This document shows positions 21,201 to 30,126 of a stretch of DNA of 64,000 nucleotides, one piece after another. Source of the DNA: Rhynchopus sp. YZ270_cl-10 (taxonomy: Eukaryota; Euglenozoa; Diplonemea; Diplonemida; Diplonemidae); assembly GCA_964035575.1 (NCBI GenBank), contig OZ037858.1:434001-498000 (forward strand), in the 5' to 3' direction. The position numbers were made by a program, and so were the translations under genes. The notes under the pieces are model-generated. The model searched no databases. It had not been told where the DNA came from and saw only the letters and a list, made by a program, of their open reading frames with translations. The first letter of the stretch is position 1. Each line of letters begins with the position of its first letter.

Positions 21201-23105
21201 GGGGAACGACAGGTCCGACAGTCCCGTCGTTGTCAGCGCCAGTGCGTACTGCCACGCGGCACCTGCCTTCTCCACCACAACCAGCACGTCAAAGCCCGCC
21301 CCAAACAGCGTCCCTGTCGCCGTCAGCGAAATCGACGGTGCCACAAAGTCAAACACAATCAGCAGGTCTGTCAGCGTCAGTTCGTTCATCCCCGAGAAGA
21401 GAGACGAAAACGCAGACCCGACACCGCTCCCGAACACATTCCCTCCGCCTGACATGGCCGACAGGAAGTCACCTGGTGTCGCAACTGCACCCAGCGCAGT
21501 GCGTCCAGTCAACGTGTACTCCGCACCTGCCTCGCCAGCACCAAATGCAGCCACAACCTCAAACGGCGCAAGCCCCGCCACAATCTCCACGTGCATCTCC
21601 CCAGCCTCGTTCGACACCACACGCACCAAAGCAGGCGCAAGCGACAGCGTCTTCCCCGAGAAGTTGATCATCAGCGCACCAAGCGACCCCTCCAGCGTCC
21701 ATGCCTTGCTCTCGCTGTCACAGCTCGTCCGTGTGTACGCCACAGCCACCTCGAGCGACGGCACACCTGCAAGGTTCTGCACCTGCACCAGCCCAGACCC
21801 GCTGCAGTCCGTGTTCACCATCACCTGCACACCCAGGTTGTTGTCTGCGTACGACAGCATCGCCTCCACACTCGATGCGTCGCTGCTTGTGTCAAACGGC
21901 ACGTCAAACGCCACCGCCACGTCCGCACCCGACGTCGTCCCTGACACAGACCCCACCCACGTCTGCGCAGACAGCGCCGTGCTCGCACCCCCGTCCGCAA
22001 ACCCGCTGCTCGTGGCCTGCACCGTCACCCCCGCCACCTTCACTGCCCCGGGTGCAGCCCACTCCCCGTCCACAGAGGCCGCCACAGACACAACACCGGT
22101 GCAGCCGTCAAACGCCACAGTCCCGTCAAAGGCAAGCTCCGCCGCCCCAGACATCTTCAGCACCCCGCCAAACGTCCCTGTCGACGTTGCGCACGTGTCT
22201 GCCCGCACGTAGTCGAACGCCAGCGACCCGCTCAGCAGCCCGTTTCCTGTCACGAACGTTGTCGACACTGCCAGTGCTGCAAGCTTCCCGTCCGCAAACG
22301 CCATCGACGCTGCCGCAGTCCCCCCGAACAGCGCTACAGTCCCACTCACGCTCCCGCTCCATGCCCCACCGTCCGCCTTCGCCAGCGTCACCCCCGCAGA
22401 CGACAGTGTCACCGTCCCAACCTCCAGCGCCCCCTCCACAGACCCAAGCACCGCAAACGCCTTTGTTGCGTGTGTGTACGTCAACGACGCCTGCGCCACC
22501 ACAGACCCGCCCACCAGCAGCGCCCCGTCCCCGGTGCTTGTCGTCCCGTCCGTCGCCACCGTCCCAGAGAACGACACCCCGTCCCCCGCCAGCGTCACGT
22601 CCCCGCGCAGTGCCGTCAGCCCAGCCTCTGCCGAGAAGTCTGCTGTCAGCACCACTGCCCCCTCCCCGCCAGCACCGCCAAACAGGCTCGACGCAGTGCC
22701 CGACACAGTCCCGGTCCAAGCATCCTCGTCGCGCACAAGCACGATCGAGGCACCGTTCAGAGTGATGCCCCGCACAACCACGTCCAGGCCAAACGCAGCC
22801 GACAGCGTCCACACAGGACTCCCGCCCAAGCCGCATCCGTCCTTCTGCCACAGCGCTCCTGTCGCAGTGTACGTCTCCCCCGACACGTACAGCGCAACAG
22901 CCACCTCACCGCCGTTCACAGACGAGCACGGCGCAAGCACGTCCACCGTAATCTTACCAGACACCGTGAACCCGAAGTCTGGGACCTCAGTCATCCCCTC
23001 ATTGACGTCGCACAGCCCTGCTTCTGTGCACTCCGTCAGGCTCAGGCCTGCAGCACTGTGCGCCATCAGCGCCACCGCCAGTCCACACAGCATTGTGACA
23101 CGCAT
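18261..23105 (-). CDS. Giant secreted protein of unknown family (1,614 aa)
   Basis: Not recognised. It starts at the ATG at 23105 with a signal peptide (MRVTMLCGLAVALMAHSAAG). Residues 21 to about 1,090 are beta-rich, low in Lys and Cys, and full of loosely repeating segments of the type GxVSGT(V/T)...A(L/V)xVxxxF, suggesting stacked beta repeats. Then comes a charged helical stretch (about 1,100-1,165, LADAKKDVESADKAWEKAKA), a Cys-bearing helical hairpin (DCGKVWLASKACKSA), amphipathic helices, a short beta domain, and a helical C-terminus with paired Cys and many basic residues. No transmembrane anchor is seen. A secreted structural or surface-coat protein is inferred. Single exon of 4.8 kb. 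The acceptor context is weak (CTGAAAG, 30 nt upstream). It sits between protease copies 2 and 3. Confidence 0.9.
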   Translation of the reverse strand: MRVTMLCGLAVALMAHSAAGLSLTECTEAGLCDVNEGMTEVPDFGFTVSGKITVDVLAPCSSVNGGEVAVALYVSGETYTATGALWQKDGCGLGGSPVWTLSAAFGLDVVVRGITLNGASIVLVRDEDAWTGTVSGTASSLFGGAGGEGAVVLTADFSAEAGLTALRGDVTLAGDGVSFSGTVATDGTTSTGDGALLVGGSVVAQASLTYTHATKAFAVLGSVEGALEVGTVTLSSAGVTLAKADGGAWSGSVSGTVALFGGTAAASMAFADGKLAALAVSTTFVTGNGLLSGSLAFDYVRADTCATSTGTFGGVLKMSGAAELAFDGTVAFDGCTGVVSVAASVDGEWAAPGAVKVAGVTVQATSSGFADGGASTALSAQTWVGSVSGTTSGADVAVAFDVPFDTSSDASSVEAMLSYADNNLGVQVMVNTDCSGSGLVQVQNLAGVPSLEVAVAYTRTSCDSESKAWTLEGSLGALMINFSGKTLSLAPALVRVVSNEAGEMHVEIVAGLAPFEVVAAFGAGEAGAEYTLTGRTALGAVATPGDFLSAMSGGGNVFGSGVGSAFSSLFSGMNELTLTDLLIVFDFVAPSISLTATGTLFGAGFDVLVVVEKAGAAWQYALALTTTGLSDLSFPGLAGTVVETIAPSSLTVSVANAATSFAGKDVSKGFSLAATIPLDGGVMAGIAAVTPSSLNDQTADASADGGVTIVASLSSATEMRLALALAGGVKLGSPDVVLREVSLLLVVKAAGSPEFGFGVVIDVTMDERVLSASAALLVDAVGLSLAVAFDSNEPWNKPFGMNGVAILFPLGFSLGITPAGILSEFALTGGVQLSSAQGYVTLSVNLAEPTKNAFQAEVTTLDVHDVLVGLLDCKACTQGVGGVLTDMSVDHFLGSFNADPVNAVSIVFADVAVEIPAGVSIELTNLELWGVVKVIHASFAMNAAGVSAAFEAEPVKWGPLSITSASDSKRGPQFEMVLQATEQSLLIDGKASVFGQSVSLYLQMSDDAVEGHFALSFGSALKADVTMISNGRPGQPGFSNTVRAELEADLIGAIVRAATKYLLDLADDMDKELADAKKDVESADKAWEKAKAELSKVKKDTAADIKDAEEEVSRAKKEVDKFDCGKVWLASKACKSAKNVVKKALSASEKVLSGVRKAATALISLAEDIVEESKILLDFAEEVLTWAEGAVDVFATVVDAIGDVLGKMLVVHSMVLTSDVSNSDVAVTYQADVTVFGKRNRNLGFAVRVNFMDIVDFLSQQLSHTFYSDFDGELVNEQPGSPTAVGSTPNTIEGQVGLVRDASYHAYLLNRFDIPEDERECKSALEGCDEIERSSNSISAKITQKRRKNTCRKTMRARCKDSSDGLARDLWVQESLLGSGQRGVSSRLRGLAAKIIATEEAIVSCEKNKKTLGKLSKKLKFGKFKKFTRCSVSALREKHERLIETLESESKAILVEMIDSTQNATSYANEHAKMSAEYDEKKAQCSRSRTRSISSLCLAVTAMKVTVSRAVLLRDTSAVQRDAVDVPLFTALDIAKRSTAAGEALFLETMQGVLDAWFTKLRSRISSLEKAVKKSKCKTRVGKIACKAASVQLKADRATFEVLAAYRELILPYF

Positions 23106-24616
23106 CGCGGACAGGTCAAATGTGTGTTGTGTTGTCTTTCAGAAGTAAAGGATCTGTTGTGGAAAGGTGTAGCGTGTGGTGGTTGGTGGGTTGAGAATAC
23201 AGGAAACTAAGGAAACTGGGCTGTGTGTACTATACTATCTGGCAAAGTGGACACAAACAAAAGCCCACAGGCACACTCCTTCAGAAGGGAGGCCGTCTGG
23301 GACACGCGAAGGAACACATATTTCACCTTGCCACAGAGTAAAACAAAACCAGGCCTAATGCTAACCGTTGGTTCGTCGGTTCACTTTTATTCATTATTTT
23401 TTTTATTTATCCGTTGGTTCGTCGGTTCACCCTTAAAAATGGGGGTTTTTTGGGATGGGGGGTTCTCTGCCTGTGGTATGCCGTGGGTACCTTGGTCCTG
23501 GAGATGTGGGCACCTGCGCCCGCATCTTCAGGAGGAAAGGAGATTAAAAGAAGGACACAGCAGTGCATACTGCGGCCCCCACCACTGGGTTCGAGGAGGA
23601 GGAGGGTCTGTCAGTCGACGAGACATCGAGTGTTGGAGAAGTTCTGATCTCTGAAGATACAGAGAGCAGTGTTGCATCTGTTGATGTTAAAGAGGAAAGC
23701 GAAGATGGCGATTGCGATGGCGGTGGCGGTGACGATGGAGACTTGTTTCAGGGACTCAATGATGCACCCCCCTTGCCGGCATTAAAAAAGTAGCCTACCG
23801 TGCGCCTGCGGCGCAGCTCAAAAACTGGCAGCCCACAGACCTCTACCATAGTTTGGCTGTAAAAATGTTCGGTTTTAGGTCACAAATTTTGAAATGTTGC
23901 GTACCGTGGCTTCGCCAGAAAGTTTTGATATCAACCGCCGTTTCTTCTTGTCCTGAGGGAAGGTTTCGTTCACTAGAGAGAACCTAATGCGAGGGCTTGA
24001 CGTGGAAAAACGTGAGAAAAGGGTTGGTTTGGTTCTTGATGTACGTTACCATCCCACGTCATCACGTATTTACGCGAAATGAACGGACCTTTCGCGCGGA
24101 GCGCGAAAATTTTTTTTTTGACCCCTTTTTGTACATATCTTCACGATTTTGGGGAAAAACCTGGACCCCTTCCCGGAGGGAAATTTTTTTTTTCGTTTTT
24201 TTTTTTTTTTTTTTCCGTCGGTTCGCTTTTTTCCCCCCTCCCCCAAAGTTAGCATTAGGCCTGAACAAAACAACGCGGACTCGCAAATAAAAAAAAAAAC
24301 AAATATCAGAAGAAAAGTACCCGTGTGTGCAAAATATTGGCACAGTGGTGTACTTTTCCTTGTTGTGGTAGCATTCCAAAAAGGGGAACACAACGTTTTG
24401 GTGGGACCACTCATGTCAAACGACAGCAGTGGTCCGCTATTCGAGAAGTTGAAAGTGAAAAAATAATTCCAAAAATAAACAAAACTATAAAATCATAAAA
24501 AGGAATAACGACAAAGAAACATTGTCGTTGGTGTGTGCTTTCTTTGCGTCATCAGCTCGCGTGTGCGTGAAGCCACTTGAGACGAGACACGTGCACTATT
24601 GTTGTGGAATAAACAC
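23106..24616. other. Spacer occupied by a hAT-like element
   Basis: Most of this spacer is the element at 23350-24263. Flanks are AT-rich. No host gene is seen. Confidence 0.6.
23350..24263. mobile_element. hAT-like DNA transposon, non-autonomous, 914 bp
   Basis: Perfect 16-bp terminal inverted repeats CAGGCCTAATGCTAAC (23350-23365) and its complement (24248-24263) are flanked by identical 8-bp direct repeats AACAAAAC (23342-23349 and 24264-24271). An 8-bp target duplication and CAGG-type ends are hallmarks of the hAT superfamily. Inside is a 20-bp direct repeat (CCGTTGGTTCGTCGGTTCAC at about 23364 and 23410). A short plus-strand open frame ends at 23793 and codes an acidic tail (EEEEGLSVDE, ESEDGDCDGG, ending LPALKK). 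A 130-bp segment (23785-23914) is shared with the element at 49687. No transposase core is recognised, so it is probably a deletion derivative. Confidence 0.85.
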
Positions 24617-25585
24617 TCAAACAATTGGGTGGGAAGGGGAGTTCTTGAGGAGGCACTGGTTGGTGCCACGGGCAAGGCGGATGTATCCAGACTCTCCCCA
24701 GCCAGATGCCCAGGAGTTCTTCACGATCCAGTAGTCGGGGGTCACTCCGACGGCGAGGACTCCGTGGTCAAGCTGGCGGGACTCGCAGTTGTCCATCACT
24801 CCACCCTGGTACGTCTGCCACGAGGTCGCGTCAACGGCGATCGAGATCGGTCCGTTGGTCATCATCCAGGTTGCCATCTCGTCCTCGTCGTGGGCAAGGT
24901 CCTTGAAGCTGGTGATGGTGGAGCCGACCTTCATCGACGACTCGTACTTGCAGCTTCCGGTGATTCCTCCTCCGCTGGTGTACGGGTAGGCCTCCTCAGT
25001 CACGATGTCTCCGTTGTGGTTGTCCAGAAGCCACTGGAACGCGTTGTCCATCAGACCTCCGTTGCATCCGGCGTCAACCTTGTCGCACGACACAAGCTCC
25101 TGCTCGGACACCGAGGTCAGGGTGTTGTCCTTCGACCACTGTCCCTCAATTCCTCCGGTCGAGGAGAAGGCCCAGCACGATCCGCACTGTGCCTGGTTCT
25201 TCACGTGGGTCACACGGTTCTGGGTCCTCCAGTCCACAGAGTCGCCCTTCACCTTCAGGATCTGGGACTCGGTGTACTGCTTCTTCGGGGACTCCTTGGC
25301 GGGCACGCTCAGGGTGTGGTACGCCTTGAACTCCTCCTCAGTCAGGTCGGTGAACTGGTTCATTCCGTGGCGGACTCCAGTCTTGGATCCGGCCTCACGC
25401 TCAGCAGCCTTCAGCATGTTCTTCTTGAAGACGGCACGGCGGGCAGACTCGTCGGCACCGCTGTACTGCTTGTTGTAGGTCTGCTTGAAGTTGGCCCACA
25501 GCAGGCCCTCGTTCATCTCCACGTACGACGCGGGCAGGGCAGTCGAGGCTGCCGCCATGGCGAGCACAGACAGAGCGGTCTTCAT
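24617..25585 (-). CDS. Papain-family cysteine protease, copy 3
   Basis: 322 residues, differing from copy 1 at very few positions (for example SPSHPIV for SPCHPIV at the C-terminus). All features of copy 1 hold: signal peptide 1-17, I29-like propeptide, Gln131/Cys137, His274, Asn290. The nucleotide differences I noticed are few and mostly silent, so the pair is either recently duplicated or actively homogenised, although a 4.8-kb gene, a tyrosinase and a GST lie between them. The 5' UTR and acceptor (25612-25613) are shared with copy 1; homology stops a few bases upstream of the AG. Confidence 0.97.
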   Translation of the reverse strand: MKTALSVLAMAAASTALPASYVEMNEGLLWANFKQTYNKQYSGADESARRAVFKKNMLKAAEREAGSKTGVRHGMNQFTDLTEEEFKAYHTLSVPAKESPKKQYTESQILKVKGDSVDWRTQNRVTHVKNQAQCGSCWAFSSTGGIEGQWSKDNTLTSVSEQELVSCDKVDAGCNGGLMDNAFQWLLDNHNGDIVTEEAYPYTSGGGITGSCKYESSMKVGSTITSFKDLAHDEDEMATWMMTNGPISIAVDATSWQTYQGGVMDNCESRQLDHGVLAVGVTPDYWIVKNSWASGWGESGYIRLARGTNQCLLKNSPSHPIV

Positions 25586-26323
25586 TTTGTGTTTTGGGTG
25601 TTGTGGCTTGTCTGGAAGGTGAGGGTAACGATAGCGGGGTTGTCAGGAGTAATACCTGTAAAAAAAGGTCGAGCCAGGAGAGCTGTCTTGATCGTTGATC
25701 CATACTTTTTGTTTTCTTTTGTTTTGGTGCGGTCTTTTTTTTTCACAATACCAAAACTCACGCCCTCTTCTTTGAAACAAAAATATATTAAAACTGTTTT
25801 TTACTTCTTTCCAATCCCGATTCACGGCGTCGGGGGAGAAAAAATGGGCAGCCCATACATAGGGTACGAAATCAAAAAAATCCATTTTTTTTTGGACAAC
25901 ACTACTTTGCCACACCCACCCACCCACTCTTCCCACCTTTGACAATATTTCTTTTCATTTTATTTTTGTTCTACCAAATTCTGCTTTGTGATAGTGAAAA
26001 AAAAGACCTATTTAAAAAAAAAAGAAGGCGCAGTTTTTTCCCCGCAATTGGGTACCATCAAACGATCACCATTTTGGTGATTCGCTGTACCCCATTAAGG
26101 AAAGACTACAAAAGAACGCTAACAAACTAATTTGTCCCTGCACTCTTCCTTCCTGTGATCCCTTCACTGCGGTTGATATTTGATACCCCCGAAAGACCCA
26201 CCCCCTCCCTCTACTCTGCCTCACATATCGAAACGGAAATTGGGAAAAAAGAGAAAGATTGAACCTCATATGCACACATCTTTATAAAATTGTGTGGAAA
26301 AAAAAAATCAAAAAAAAAATTTT
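25586..26323. other. Spacer, AT-rich
   Basis: Nothing recognised except the protease copy 3 acceptor at 25612-25613. There are several runs of 8-10 A or T. Confidence 0.5.
25612..25613 (-). promoter_or_regulatory. Candidate trans-splice acceptor AG, protease copy 3
   Basis: CACCTTCCAG then ACAAGCCACAACACCC on the transcribed strand. It is the same junction as in copies 1 and 2. Confidence 0.5.
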
Positions 26324-27622
26324 TTAAATGTCATCATCCATGCAGGCAACAAAACTCTGGCTGGTCTGTGCGAGGAGGGCCTCCATTGTTGTCGGTGCTG
26401 TAGAGGGCTTTGCTGCTGCCTTCTTTGCGGGTTTCTTTGCAGGGGCGGAAGGGGATTTTGGTTTTGCATCTGCTGCGGCCTTTTGTGCCTTTGCGGCTTC
26501 CATGGCGGCCTTGGTCTTATGGATCATGGCCTCTTCGGGTTTGTGCTTCATGCAGGGCTCGCCGGAGGCACACTTTTTGCATCTGTTGCCGGCACCGCTG
26601 TGCTTGCCACATGGTTTCCCCATGGTGCATCTCTTGCAGCCTTTGTTCTGGGTTGTCTCAGTGGTGACAACAGCCTTCTTCTTGGGCTCGGGTTGTTTTG
26701 CTGCTGTTTTTGCGGGGGAGGCGATCTTCTTGGGGGAGGCGACCTTGGTCTTGGGGGAGGCCTTAGGGGAGGCAGGTTTTTTAGGAGATGCCTTTGCTGC
26801 AGGGGCAGGTGGTGCGGTGCCGTTTTCAAGCGCTTCTATTTCGGCCTTGATGCGTGCCGCCTCGGCGAAGTCCTCACGCTTCACTGCGTCAGCTTTCTTC
26901 TCCTGGAGCTTGTCCACGACGTCCTCTCCCTCCAGCTCCTTTTTCAAGCGTGCAGCTTCGGCGTAGTCTTCGTTGGCCACAGCCGCCGCCTTCTTTGCTT
27001 CGAGCTCTATTCTGCGCTTGCTCTTCGGTGGTCCAGTAGGCGCAGGTGCGGCAGTGGGCTGACCCGGCTCCCATCTTCTCTGGGTGCCGAACTGCTCGAC
27101 CTTGCCGCCGTCGTCCCAAGAGTTGTTGTTCCCCCAGGAGTTCTGGTTCCAGTTGTTCCACTGCTCGTCCTGGCGCTTCTTCGCTGCTGCCGCACGCTCG
27201 CGGTCTTCGGTGTCAATGTCCTTCTTGGAGCGCTTCAGAAGCGGGCCATCCTCGTCTTCTCGTTTCCTCTTCGCCACAAAGTGCTCCGACGCCTCCTCAA
27301 TGCGGATCTTCCTCCCAAGGAAGGTCTGCCCCGTCAGCGAGCCGACAGCCTTCTGCCGCAGCTGCGGGGTGCTGAAGGAGCAGTGCGCAAAGCCTCTGCA
27401 GTTGCCCTCCCCCTTGTTCTTCGCGATGATCACGTGAGACACATCCGGGTCCACCTTGCGCAGGAACTCACTCAGCTGCGGGACACGTGTCTTGTTCGAG
27501 AGACCACCAATGTACGCACGGTGCGGGGGTGGGATCTCTGTGTGGTCAACATCGGGAAGTGCCTCTGTCTCTCCAACGTCGTCAGACTCGGACATGCTCG
27601 AGAGTTTCTCGTCGTCAGACAT
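26324..27622 (-). CDS. RRM-UVR protein with paired Cys3-His motifs
   Basis: 432 residues from the ATG at 27622, with a TTTCAG acceptor 28 nt upstream. An acidic N-terminus is followed by an RNA-recognition motif at about 34-112 (RNP2-like AYIGGL, RNP1-like CRGFAHCSF) and a basic and Trp/Asn-rich segment (WNNWNQNSWGNNNSW). Two UVR motifs follow (about 203-231 and 236-266, each with the ANEDYAEAARLKKELE-type pattern). Then comes a Lys/Ala/Pro/Ser tail with KASPKK repeats, interrupted by two tandem C-x2-C-x5-C-x2-H motifs (329-341 and 349-360), likely metal-binding. RRM plus basic tail suggests a nuclear or nucleolar RNA-binding role. UVR motifs are known from UvrB/C and Clp-type adaptors and mediate protein contacts. 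No ortholog recognised. Single exon. Confidence 0.88.
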   Translation of the reverse strand: MSDDEKLSSMSESDDVGETEALPDVDHTEIPPPHRAYIGGLSNKTRVPQLSEFLRKVDPDVSHVIIAKNKGEGNCRGFAHCSFSTPQLRQKAVGSLTGQTFLGRKIRIEEASEHFVAKRKREDEDGPLLKRSKKDIDTEDRERAAAAKKRQDEQWNNWNQNSWGNNNSWDDGGKVEQFGTQRRWEPGQPTAAPAPTGPPKSKRRIELEAKKAAAVANEDYAEAARLKKELEGEDVVDKLQEKKADAVKREDFAEAARIKAEIEALENGTAPPAPAAKASPKKPASPKASPKTKVASPKKIASPAKTAAKQPEPKKKAVVTTETTQNKGCKRCTMGKPCGKHSGAGNRCKKCASGEPCMKHKPEEAMIHKTKAAMEAAKAQKAAADAKPKSPSAPAKKPAKKAAAKPSTAPTTMEALLAQTSQSFVACMDDDI

Positions 27623-27735
27623 TTTGCTTTTTTTTTGTTGTGTTTTAAGCCTGAAAAATGGTGATTAGAGTGTTGTGCGAATGAAGGATAAAAGGGGGGA
27701 AAAAATGGGATTCATTGTAATCTATAGGGCTGACA

Positions 27736-28833
27736 CTAAACCACCAACCCGAGAAGCGGTATCACCGAGTTCTCTTTCATCCCATTCCACATCGAGTCGC
27801 TCTGTGCTATTGCGCGGAGGACGTTGCGGGCTTTAGTTTGGAATGTCATATCTTTTGTTGATTTTCCTTTGAGCTCTTCTACGTATGTTACGTCCACAGC
27901 GACACGCTCCAGATGTGTCATCAGGAGGAATGAGGTGAATGCTGCGAAGGTGGCAGCAGAGGCGAAGAGAAGCGACAACGACACTAGGTTCACATCGCTG
28001 GAGATGAGTACCGTCAACACAAACAGGAATATCGCGCACACTGCCGCACACAACGAGCAATAATACCCCAACCCCACCACCGAGCCCAGACAGCACCCCA
28101 CAACATGCACAGCAACACACACAACCACTGCTACTCCACTGTTCAACCCACTCCACACACGCAGCAACGCAAAGAACGGAATCAAAACCCCTATCGCGTT
28201 CATCATTATGGCAGCGGTCAGCCGCAACCCTGCTGACACACCAAAGAACGGCAGCAACGCTGGAAACATCGCCACCGGGATTGCAAGCGAAAAGGCCGCG
28301 ATTTGGACCAACATTTTTGGCGACTCCGTCACGCTCGGTACGTCCACACCTATGAAGTACATCCCCACCGCAGACAGCACTGCCACAAAGGAGGTGGAGG
28401 CGGCCACCCATAGAACATAACGGATGAAGTGGAGTTGGTTTGCATCCCCGATGCAGGTATGCAGGAAATAACAGTGGTGGTCCATTCCTTGAACACATGT
28501 TGCGCAGACGCGGCAGTGGTGTGCGCGAGGCGGTTTAATCCCTGCGCATTTTTCGCATATTATGTCTTCTGTTGTTTCCACCGGATCGTCCTTCTTCCCC
28601 GAAGAGGTTCTCAGAAGATGTGCCTTAGTGGTGGAACTGCTTGCCAACCCCCTCAACCATGACGTCAACGTCAATACCGTCAGCATCGTGCCCACATCGC
28701 GCAAATACGCTTCATTCTGAGGAAACACCACCTCCGGAAGCAGCCACCACCCACAGCCAATAATCCCAAAGGTCGCAAAGGCGGTTAACACCATGATCGT
28801 CCAGTCAGGGAACAAACCAAATATGACCGCCAT
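27736..28833 (-). CDS. DHHC palmitoyltransferase
   Basis: 365-residue multi-pass S-acyltransferase. The Cys-rich domain runs about 93-140: CEKC..KPPRAHHCRVCATC, then DHHC at 118-121 with catalytic Cys121. The usual PWxxNC after DHHC is replaced by FLHTC, which is atypical. Hydrophobic segments lie before it (10-32, 46-62) and after it (140-160, 172-190 and several more), with more C-terminal membrane segments than the common four. I start at the ATG at 28833 because a pyrimidine-rich acceptor (CCGCCCTTTTAG) ends 17 nt before it. The frame stays open further upstream through an in-frame ATG at 28905 (MTSFFLFPLSLLS), which would cross that acceptor. Role: palmitoylation of cytosolic Cys residues at an endomembrane. 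Confidence 0.9.
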   Translation of the reverse strand: MAVIFGLFPDWTIMVLTAFATFGIIGCGWWLLPEVVFPQNEAYLRDVGTMLTVLTLTSWLRGLASSSTTKAHLLRTSSGKKDDPVETTEDIICEKCAGIKPPRAHHCRVCATCVQGMDHHCYFLHTCIGDANQLHFIRYVLWVAASTSFVAVLSAVGMYFIGVDVPSVTESPKMLVQIAAFSLAIPVAMFPALLPFFGVSAGLRLTAAIMMNAIGVLIPFFALLRVWSGLNSGVAVVVCVAVHVVGCCLGSVVGLGYYCSLCAAVCAIFLFVLTVLISSDVNLVSLSLLFASAATFAAFTSFLLMTHLERVAVDVTYVEELKGKSTKDMTFQTKARNVLRAIAQSDSMWNGMKENSVIPLLGLVV

Positions 28834-30086
28834 GTTGTCCCCCCGGTCGTCTAAAAGGGCGGGTAATGAGAGAAGGGAGAGAGGGAAAAGGAAAAATGAA
28901 GTCATTAATGCAGGCAACTCCGACTGACTCACTGTACGATGCCGGCCATCCCGATGAAAGCAGAGGAGACGACAACAGAAGATGTAAAAAGAAACCTAAG
29001 TAGACCTACAAAAAAAAGGAAGTCGGGTATGAACCCTAAGCTGGTGTGCAGTCTGTCACCTTTGGGAAAATATCGTTGAGCATTGAGGTGGAAAATGTTG
29101 CAGATCCCGGATGCAGGAATACAGACCTCTCATAAAACTTTTTTTGAGTTGCAGTTTTGATAATTCGAATACAAAAAAAAGAGAGTATTTTGAGTATTTC
29201 AATTACAATTCGAGAAAAACAACGGGGAGGGGGGCTATTGCTTTTTTTGGTTCTAATATGGATCAACGCATTTCCAAAAAAAAAAAGTTGACAGATGAAT
29301 ATGCCGGACACAAAACATCATAAAAATCAGCAAAAAAAAAAAGAGAGGCTTTTTGGGGAAAAAATTGAGTTCTCCCTGCATCTTTAAAAGGTTCAATATC
29401 TTGAACCCTTTTTTTTACAGGGGGGTTTTTTTTGGGGGGGGGCATCAACTAATCAGAGGGTCATTTTTTTTTTTTATGGAATCAAAACAATTCGTTCCGT
29501 CTACGGCGCTATAGGTTTTGGGGTGGGGGGGTGTGTGTGTGGGGGTTTAATAATAACAGCTATCTCTCATCCCTTTCTTCTAGCAACAACAACAAAAAAA
29601 AAAGGCCATTGTTGAGTACAGACCCTAGGTCTCCCGTTGAGTTGAGTAGGTGATCTATAACGCCTAAGGAAGGTGGTCTATTTGGGCCCATTTGGTAACC
29701 AGGGATACTGTACTCATCACCCTTTTTTTTTATCACATTTATATGACAGTCGGTCTCACAAGACCCTCCCCCTTTTTTTTCCTTTTCCTTTTTCGCTCTC
29801 AACAGTAAAACGCAACATACAGTGCGACTCAGTTTCCCTTACCCCCTCCACCCACCCCGTATCCCCTCTAAAAAAAAAAAACACTCATGTAAAATCACGC
29901 AGAATAACTTTGCCTTCCGAACAAGAGAAGAAAATGATTAAGATTTTTTTTTTGAAAGATGGACATGTCCATAGACATGACGTATCCGATGGTAATGGGG
30001 TTTTGAGCTGTGGGGGGGAAAGGTGCTTTGATGACAATGCCTACGGCTACGCGAGGCAAGCAGGTCTGACAAAAAAAAAGGGGGGG

Positions 30087-30126
30087 GTTGAAAGTGCAAA
30101 CGCCTCACCGTTCATCGACGGACGCA
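30087..30126 (-). repeat. Dispersed hairpin repeat, class II
   Basis: GTTGAAAGTGCAAACGCCTC, ACCGTTCATCGACGGACGC. It is followed directly by a long A run. Confidence 0.7.

Noticed and set aside
28848-28928. Coding intron at the DHHC start (GTGAGT to TTTTAG) linking an upstream ATG (MAGIV)
   Set aside because: The phases do not match; joining would shift the frame to an early stop. The TTTTAG is better read as a 5' UTR or trans-splice acceptor before the ATG at 28833.
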